Shown here: in pieces, positions 60,650 through 64,000 of the stretch
Layout: the number at the start of each line of letters is the position of its first letter
Position numbering within the stretch: the stretch's first letter is position 1
Source: Devosia neptuniae
GTDB lineage: Bacteria; Pseudomonadota; Alphaproteobacteria; Rhizobiales; Devosiaceae
NCBI RefSeq assembly: GCF_025452235.1
Contig: NZ_CP104965.1
Location: 2,972,501 to 3,036,500 of the forward strand
Reading direction: 5' to 3'
Length of the DNA: 64,000 bases
The notes under the pieces: generated by a model
Told to the model about the DNA's origin: nothing
Seen by the model: only the letters and a program-made list of their open reading frames with translations
The model's database searches: none
Position numbers and translations under genes: made by a program

Positions 60650-62536
60650 ATGACCCTGCCAATGGCCACGCCTGACACCGATATCGATCTCTGGCTAGAT
60701 CAACAAACCGACAAATCCCTGCTGCGCTTTCTCACCTGCGGCAGCGTGGATGACGGCAAATCAACGCTGATCGGGCGGCTGCTCTATGACAGCCAGCTGA
60801 TCCTCGATGACCAGCTCGCCAGCCTCAAGAAGGAAAGCCGCAATCGCACCACGGGTGACGAGGGGATCGATTTCTCGCTGCTGGTCGATGGTCTTTCCGC
60901 CGAGCGGGAGCAGGGCATCACGATCGATGTGGCCTATCGGTTTTTCTCGACCGACAAGCGCAAATTCATCGTCGCGGACACGCCCGGCCACGAGCAATAT
61001 ACCCGCAACATGGCGACCGGTGCCTCCAATGCCGATCTGGCGCTGCTGCTGATCGACGCCCGCAAGGGCGTGCTGACGCAGAGCCGGCGGCATAGTTTCA
61101 TCCTGTCGCTGATCGGCGTGAAGCATGTCGTCCTGGTGGTCAACAAGATCGATCTGGTCGATTACAGCCAGGACGTGTTCGATAGAATAGTTGCCGAATA
61201 TCGCGCTTTTGCGGAGCCGCTGGGTTTCAAGACGCTGGCGGCCGTGCCGGTTTCGGCGCTGCGGGGCGACAATATTCTGGGCCAGAGCGCCAATACGCCG
61301 TGGTATCGCGGGCCGGGCCTCGTGCCCTATCTCGAAGGCATCGAAGTTGCCGATGACCGGGCCGGCCAGAAATTCCGGTTCCCCGTGCAATGGGTGAACC
61401 GGCCGAACCTCGATTTCCGCGGTTTTTCCGGCACGGTAGCGGCGGGCGTGGTCAGGGTGGGCGATGACGTGCTGGTGGCGGCCTCGCGCAAGCCGGCGGT
61501 TATCAAGGCCATTGTCACCATGGATGGTGAGCTTGAGCAGGCGGTGGCGGGGCAGGCGGTGACGCTGGTGCTCGACCGCGAGGTGGACGTGTCGCGTGGC
61601 GACGTGCTCACCCATGCGGGCGAGACGCCCGAATTCTCCAATCAGTTCCAGGCCCGCGTGGTGTGGATGAATGAGGAGCCGGCCTATCCGGGGCGCTCCT
61701 ATCTGCTCAAGATCGGCTCGCAGATCGTCCCCGCGACGATCACCGATCTCAAGTTCCGCACCAATGTGAATACGCTCGAACATACGGCGGCGACCAAGCT
61801 GGACCTCAATGAGGTGGCAACGGTTACCATCGCGACGGACCGGGCGATTGCCTTTGATCCCTATGCGGCCAATGCCGTTACCGGCGGCTTCATTCTGGTC
61901 GACCGGATTTCGAATGCCACTTTGGGCGCTGGGACCGTGGAATTCGGCCTGCGCCGGGCGCAGAACCTGACCTATCAGTCCTTCGATGTGAACCGGCAGG
62001 TTCGCGCGGACATGAAGGGGCAGCAGCCGCAGATCGTGTGGTTCACCGGGCTTTCGGGCTCCGGCAAGTCCTCGGTCGCCAATCTGCTGGAAAAGCGCCT
62101 CACGGCTGAGGGCAAGCACGCCTATATCCTTGATGGCGACAATGTCCGCCATGGGCTCAACAAGGATCTCGGCTTTACCGAAGCGGCGCGCGTGGAGAAT
62201 ATCCGCCGTGTGGCCGAGGTTGCGAGGCTAATGGCCGATGCCGGGCTGATCGTGCTGGTCTCGTTCATCTCGCCCTTCGAGAAAGAGCGGCGGCTGGCGC
62301 GTGAAATCGCTGGCGATATCACCTTCACCGAAGTCTATGTAGATACGCCTATCGAGGTGTGCGAGGCGCGTGACCCCAAGGGGCTCTACAAGCGTGCCCG
62401 CGCTGGTGAGATCAAGAATTTCACTGGTATCGATTCCCCGTTTGAAGCGCCGACCAACCCGGAGCTGGTGCTGCATGGCGCCGAGCATGAACCGCTCGAT
62501 CTGGCGGATCAGTTGCACGGCTTGCTGCGGTTTTAG
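60650..62536 (+). CDS. cysNC: Bifunctional sulfate adenylyltransferase subunit 1 / adenylylsulfate kinase
   Basis: This fusion protein has 628 residues. Residues 1-430 are CysN, a translation-factor-like GTPase: GSVDDGKSTLIGRLLYDSQ (G1), ADTPGHEQYTRNMATGA (G3), VVNKIDLVDYS (G4). Residues about 455-628 are CysC, which phosphorylates APS to PAPS: IVWFTGLSGSGKSSVANLLE and LDGDNVRHGLNKDLGFTEA. This fusion (NodQ-like) is common in Hyphomicrobiales. PAPS may serve reduction for cysteine or sulfation of surface glycans; no sulfotransferase was seen in the window. AAGGAAGG lies upstream of ATG at 60,650. Confidence 0.96.
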   Translation: MTLPMATPDTDIDLWLDQQTDKSLLRFLTCGSVDDGKSTLIGRLLYDSQLILDDQLASLKKESRNRTTGDEGIDFSLLVDGLSAEREQGITIDVAYRFFSTDKRKFIVADTPGHEQYTRNMATGASNADLALLLIDARKGVLTQSRRHSFILSLIGVKHVVLVVNKIDLVDYSQDVFDRIVAEYRAFAEPLGFKTLAAVPVSALRGDNILGQSANTPWYRGPGLVPYLEGIEVADDRAGQKFRFPVQWVNRPNLDFRGFSGTVAAGVVRVGDDVLVAASRKPAVIKAIVTMDGELEQAVAGQAVTLVLDREVDVSRGDVLTHAGETPEFSNQFQARVVWMNEEPAYPGRSYLLKIGSQIVPATITDLKFRTNVNTLEHTAATKLDLNEVATVTIATDRAIAFDPYAANAVTGGFILVDRISNATLGAGTVEFGLRRAQNLTYQSFDVNRQVRADMKGQQPQIVWFTGLSGSGKSSVANLLEKRLTAEGKHAYILDGDNVRHGLNKDLGFTEAARVENIRRVAEVARLMADAGLIVLVSFISPFEKERRLAREIAGDITFTEVYVDTPIEVCEARDPKGLYKRARAGEIKNFTGIDSPFEAPTNPELVLHGAEHEPLDLADQLHGLLRF

Positions 62537-62652
62537 GACCGGATTATTACGAGTCGCGGAAGGCGCGCTGCGCCCTCCCGCTTTCAATGCCGCAAGCCGC
62601 CTTGCTTCCCTCAACCAACTCGCTAGGCTCACCCCAATTGGGGGAGCGAATA

Positions 62653-63360
62653 TTGGCCAAACGCAGGGCAAGGCGTACATCCAGCGGCAAGGCACATGCC
62701 TTGGCCGTGTGGATAGCATCGCGGCATTTGCCGCGGCATGGCACTTTCTTCATCGCTTTGGTCGTTGGGGCCGTGGTGCTGCTGCTCAGCCTTTGGCTGG
62801 CGCCGGCCTTTGCGGTGGTTTTCGGCGCCATTGCCATGTTCGTGACCTATCTGGCGCTGGTTGCACTAATGCTGCCACTGTTGAGCGCGGAATTCCTGCG
62901 CTCGCGCGCCGATGAGGCCGATACGCCGACCGGGCTGATCTTTGCCGTTGTTATCGGCGTAGTTGCAGTGTGCAGCGTCACGCTGTTCATGACGCTGAAC
63001 GGCAGCGAAGGGCCGCGGGTCGTCGAGGTCAGCCTGAGCATCGTGTCGGTGCTGTTGAGCTGGTTCGTTGTCCACACCATGGCGTCACTGCATTACGCCT
63101 ATGAGTTCTATGAGCGCGCGGTGGAGGGTGGCGATGCGGTGGCTGGAGGCTTGGATTTTCCCGAGGGCGACGGGCCGGACGGGTTGGCTTTCCTCTATTT
63201 TGGCTACGTGATCGGCACGGCCTTTGCGGTGTCCGATATCCGCGTCACCTCGGCCAAGATGCGCAAATTCGTGTTGGTGCATTCGGTGTTCTCGTATTTC
63301 TTCAACACACTGATCGTGGCGGCGACGGTCAATGTCGCGGTGGCTGTCGGGGCGGGGTGA
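62653..63360 (+). CDS. DUF1345 family membrane protein
   Basis: The 235-residue protein has five membrane helices (FFIALVVGAVVLLLSLWLA, AIAMFVTYLALVALMLPLL, LIFAVVIGVVAVCSVTLFM, EVSLSIVSVLLSWFVVH and a final one) and the conserved DUF1345 end: HYAYEFYER, LDFPEGDGPDGLAFLYFGYVIG, FAVSDIRVTSAKMRKFVLVHSVFSYFFNT. The start was put at TTG 62,653 since GGGGGAGCG stands right before it and the N-terminus is then MAKRRARRTSSG; the frame extends 22 codons further upstream without a signal. Function is unknown. Confidence 0.88.
   Translation: MAKRRARRTSSGKAHALAVWIASRHLPRHGTFFIALVVGAVVLLLSLWLAPAFAVVFGAIAMFVTYLALVALMLPLLSAEFLRSRADEADTPTGLIFAVVIGVVAVCSVTLFMTLNGSEGPRVVEVSLSIVSVLLSWFVVHTMASLHYAYEFYERAVEGGDAVAGGLDFPEGDGPDGLAFLYFGYVIGTAFAVSDIRVTSAKMRKFVLVHSVFSYFFNTLIVAATVNVAVAVGAG

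Positions 63361-64000
<640 letters not shown>

Overview
The window looks like chromosomal DNA of a GC-rich alphaproteobacterium of the order Hyphomicrobiales, most likely Devosia or a close relative. This is inferred from gene content (DUF3126, IalB-like protein, PilZ and PAS_5 proteins, DUF2336, a fused CysN/CysC, bacterial transglutaminase-like cysteine peptidases) and from the typical short palindromic intergenic repeats. No search could be run. No insertion sequence, prophage, CRISPR array or rRNA was seen. There is one tRNA, tRNA-Thr(TGT).

Bases 1-14,600 are mostly housekeeping genes: a flavin monooxygenase (cut by the window edge), a zinc-finger protein, an alpha/beta hydrolase, cysE, DUF3126, small membrane proteins, a transglutaminase-like peptidase, PilZ and PAS proteins, a rhomboid protease, hisI, folE, an Fe-S scaffold, yidD, an IalB-like protein, thrS and arfB. 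The gaps are crowded with several families of palindromic repeats.

Bases 14,600-48,900 form a large exopolysaccharide/O-antigen region. It holds UDP-glucuronate 4-epimerase, a phosphohexomutase, an initiating sugar transferase, two paralogous flippases and, between them, a CDP-sugar cassette (rfbF, a SAF-domain oxidoreductase, an RfbC-like epimerase, an LhgO-like flavoprotein and an SDR epimerase). It continues with a Tat-exported beta-helix/LamG protein, a Sel1-repeat protein, a family 2 glycosyltransferase, two O-antigen ligase/polymerase-type proteins, a Wzc/ExoP-type tyrosine autokinase with an apparent one-base frameshift, a second transglutaminase-like peptidase, two family 4 glycosyltransferases, UDP-glucose dehydrogenase and a GMC oxidoreductase. 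Together these cover sugar-nucleotide supply, assembly on a lipid carrier, flipping, polymerisation and chain-length control. No outer-membrane exporter (Wza) was found inside the window. Intergenic gaps here are AT-rich, unlike the repeat-filled gaps of the first section.

Bases 48,900-64,000 return to general functions: a secreted repeat-type protein, nitroreductase, lytic transglycosylase, DUF2336, NAD kinase, a metallophosphoesterase, an endonuclease/phosphatase-family protein, tRNA-Thr, a WecG/TagA glycosyltransferase, cysD-cysNC for sulfate activation, a DUF1345 membrane protein and the start of glutathione-dependent formaldehyde dehydrogenase.

The most interesting points are the unusual CDP-sugar cassette bracketed by duplicated flippases, the homopolymer frameshift in the tyrosine autokinase, a roughly 140-bp ERIC-like palindrome family, and a possible 16-codon leader peptide before cysD.
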